64,000 nt of DNA, from positions 1 through 64,000 of the forward strand of contig NZ_JAMBNQ010000020.1 of assembly GCF_023715155.1 (NCBI RefSeq), written 5' to 3'. Positions within the stretch are counted from its first letter, which is position 1; every line of letters begins with the position of its first letter. This DNA is from Neobacillus mesonae (GTDB lineage: Bacteria; Bacillota; Bacilli; Bacillales; Cytobacillaceae). A program made the position numbers and the translations under genes. The notes under the pieces were generated by a model. That model saw nothing but the letters and a program-made list of their open reading frames with translations, had not been told where the DNA came from and made no database searches. This document shows positions 63,244-64,000 of the stretch, one piece after another.

Positions 63244-63958
63244 TTACTTTATACGTTTTCAGCATTTCTACTTCTTCATCCGATAATTCCCGATATTCTC
63301 CAAGCTCTAGCGTCTCGTCCAATACTAACGGTCCCATGGAGATTCGCTGCAAATATACAACCTTTTTCCCTGCTGCTTGGAACATGCGTTTTACTTGATG
63401 GAACTTTCCTTCTGTAATGGTCAGTTCAATATCAGAACGGATGCCGGACTTTAAAATCTTTAACTCACCGGGTTTTGTTTTATAACCATCGTCGAGAACT
63501 ACACCTTGTGAGAATGCTTCGACATCGTCCTCCGTTACCTCCTGGTCAATCACGGCAAAATACGTTTTTGGAACATGCCTTTTTGGTGAAAGCAGCTGGT
63601 GAGCCAGCTGCCCATCATTGGTAATCAAAAGCAGTCCTTCTGTGTCCTTATCGAGCCTTCCAACCGGGAATGGCTCAAAGACTTGATCCTCAAGCTCCAA
63701 TAAATCAATTACCGTTTCAGCGTCCGTGTCCTCTGTCGCCGATAAAACTCCTGGAGGCTTGTTCATCATCAAATAGATAAATTCCTTGTATTCTATCACT
63801 TCGCCGTTAAGTGTCACAGTTTGAGTTACAGGGTCTACATGTTGTTTTGCATCCTTGATAACAGTATCGTCAACTTTAACGGCACCGTTTTTTAACAGCT
63901 GCTTAACTTCCTTCCGGCTGCCGTAACCAAGATTGGCAAGCATTTTATCAATTCTCAA
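63239..63958 (-). CDS. ytzG: RsuA-family rRNA pseudouridine synthase
   Basis: A 239-residue enzyme with an N-terminal S4 domain ('MRIDKMLANLGYGSRKEVKQLLKNGAVKVDD') and the RsuA catalytic domain: 'LMMNKPPGVLSATED', the catalytic Asp in 'PVGRLDKDTEGLLLITNDGQLAHQLLSPK' (~100-128), and 'ITEGKFHQVKRMFQAAGKKVVYLQRISMGPL'. Start is TTG at 63958 behind GGAAGGAGA. It isomerises a uridine in rRNA; the exact position is not evident. The symbol is taken from the B. subtilis locus and is tentative. Confidence 0.93.
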   Translation of the reverse strand: MRIDKMLANLGYGSRKEVKQLLKNGAVKVDDTVIKDAKQHVDPVTQTVTLNGEVIEYKEFIYLMMNKPPGVLSATEDTDAETVIDLLELEDQVFEPFPVGRLDKDTEGLLLITNDGQLAHQLLSPKRHVPKTYFAVIDQEVTEDDVEAFSQGVVLDDGYKTKPGELKILKSGIRSDIELTITEGKFHQVKRMFQAAGKKVVYLQRISMGPLVLDETLELGEYRELSDEEVEMLKTYKVK

Positions 63959-64000
63959 CGGATCGTCTCCTTCCAGTCAATTTGAATTTCGTTAAAAGCC

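Overview
The window looks like chromosomal core DNA of a low-GC, spore-forming Bacillaceae (Bacillus, Neobacillus or a close relative). This rests on gene content and order recognised by eye; no database search was run. The order follows the Bacillus subtilis ackA-ytxK-tpx ... rpsD-tyrS-acsA-acuABC-ccpA-aroA ... murC-sftA ... trmB-amyX-dat block. Spore genes are present: an alpha/beta SASP, GerW-type YtfJ, cotJABC and a CotF-like coat protein. So are Gram-positive regulatory devices: a tyrosine T-box, a cre site, a PerR box, and SigG-, SigE- and SigB-like promoters.

Layout. 1-215 is an unassigned structured segment. 216-8900 carries a small YozQ-like protein, a universal stress protein, moaB, an EcsC-like protein, acetate kinase, the YtxK methyltransferase, thiol peroxidase, ytfJ/ytfI, an RDD protein and sppA. 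9063-21100 holds an NAD kinase 2-type enzyme, rarD, an acyl-CoA synthetase, the SASP, thiI-nifZ (tRNA thiolation), ezrA (division), refZ, a free-methionine-sulfoxide reductase, a Cys-Met PLP lyase and rpsD with a long leader. 21220-32000 holds a class A PBP, T-box-tyrS, acsA facing acuABC (reversible acetylation of acetyl-CoA synthetase), and ccpA. 32183-44090 holds DAHP synthase, ytxJ-ytxH-ytxG, murC, sftA, ytpQ, ytpP, a DUF84 NTPase, an M42 peptidase, a PepSY protein and the YtnP lactonase-like protein. 44144-46072 is a decayed IS1182-like element that itself contains a 358-bp miniature element. 46084-53618 holds trmB, ytzH, ytmP, amyX, a lipid kinase, thpR, dat and ytzE. 53785-64000 holds an amino-acid permease, cotJABC, a 52-bp tandem-repeat array, coat-associated proteins, a frameshifted ATPase gene, a long E. 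coli-type speD, a TolB-like secreted protein, PerR-boxed dps, a DUF4260 membrane protein, a truncated alpha/beta hydrolase and an RsuA-family pseudouridine synthase.

The genes form a housekeeping region centred on acetate overflow and salvage: ackA with a cre site, ccpA itself, acsA/acuABC and ytcI. Alongside are envelope and division functions (ezrA, murC, sftA, PBP), translation quality (thiI, trmB, tyrS, rpsD) and sporulation. Compared with my memory of B. subtilis, braB, hisJ, the GGDEF gene ytrP, the ytxDE motor genes, ytpR and malS are not at their usual positions; several of these gaps now hold repeats or palindromes.

I found no defence system, prophage, CRISPR array or biosynthetic cluster. 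The most unusual material is non-coding: the MITE-like insertion with four 25-nt palindromes inside the IS remnant, the intergenic repeat family shared with the IS subterminal regions, the seven-unit 52-bp array upstream of cotJ, a 14-bp perfect inverted repeat downstream of the PLP lyase, the oversized rpsD leader, and an unexplained structured segment near 48.2 kb.
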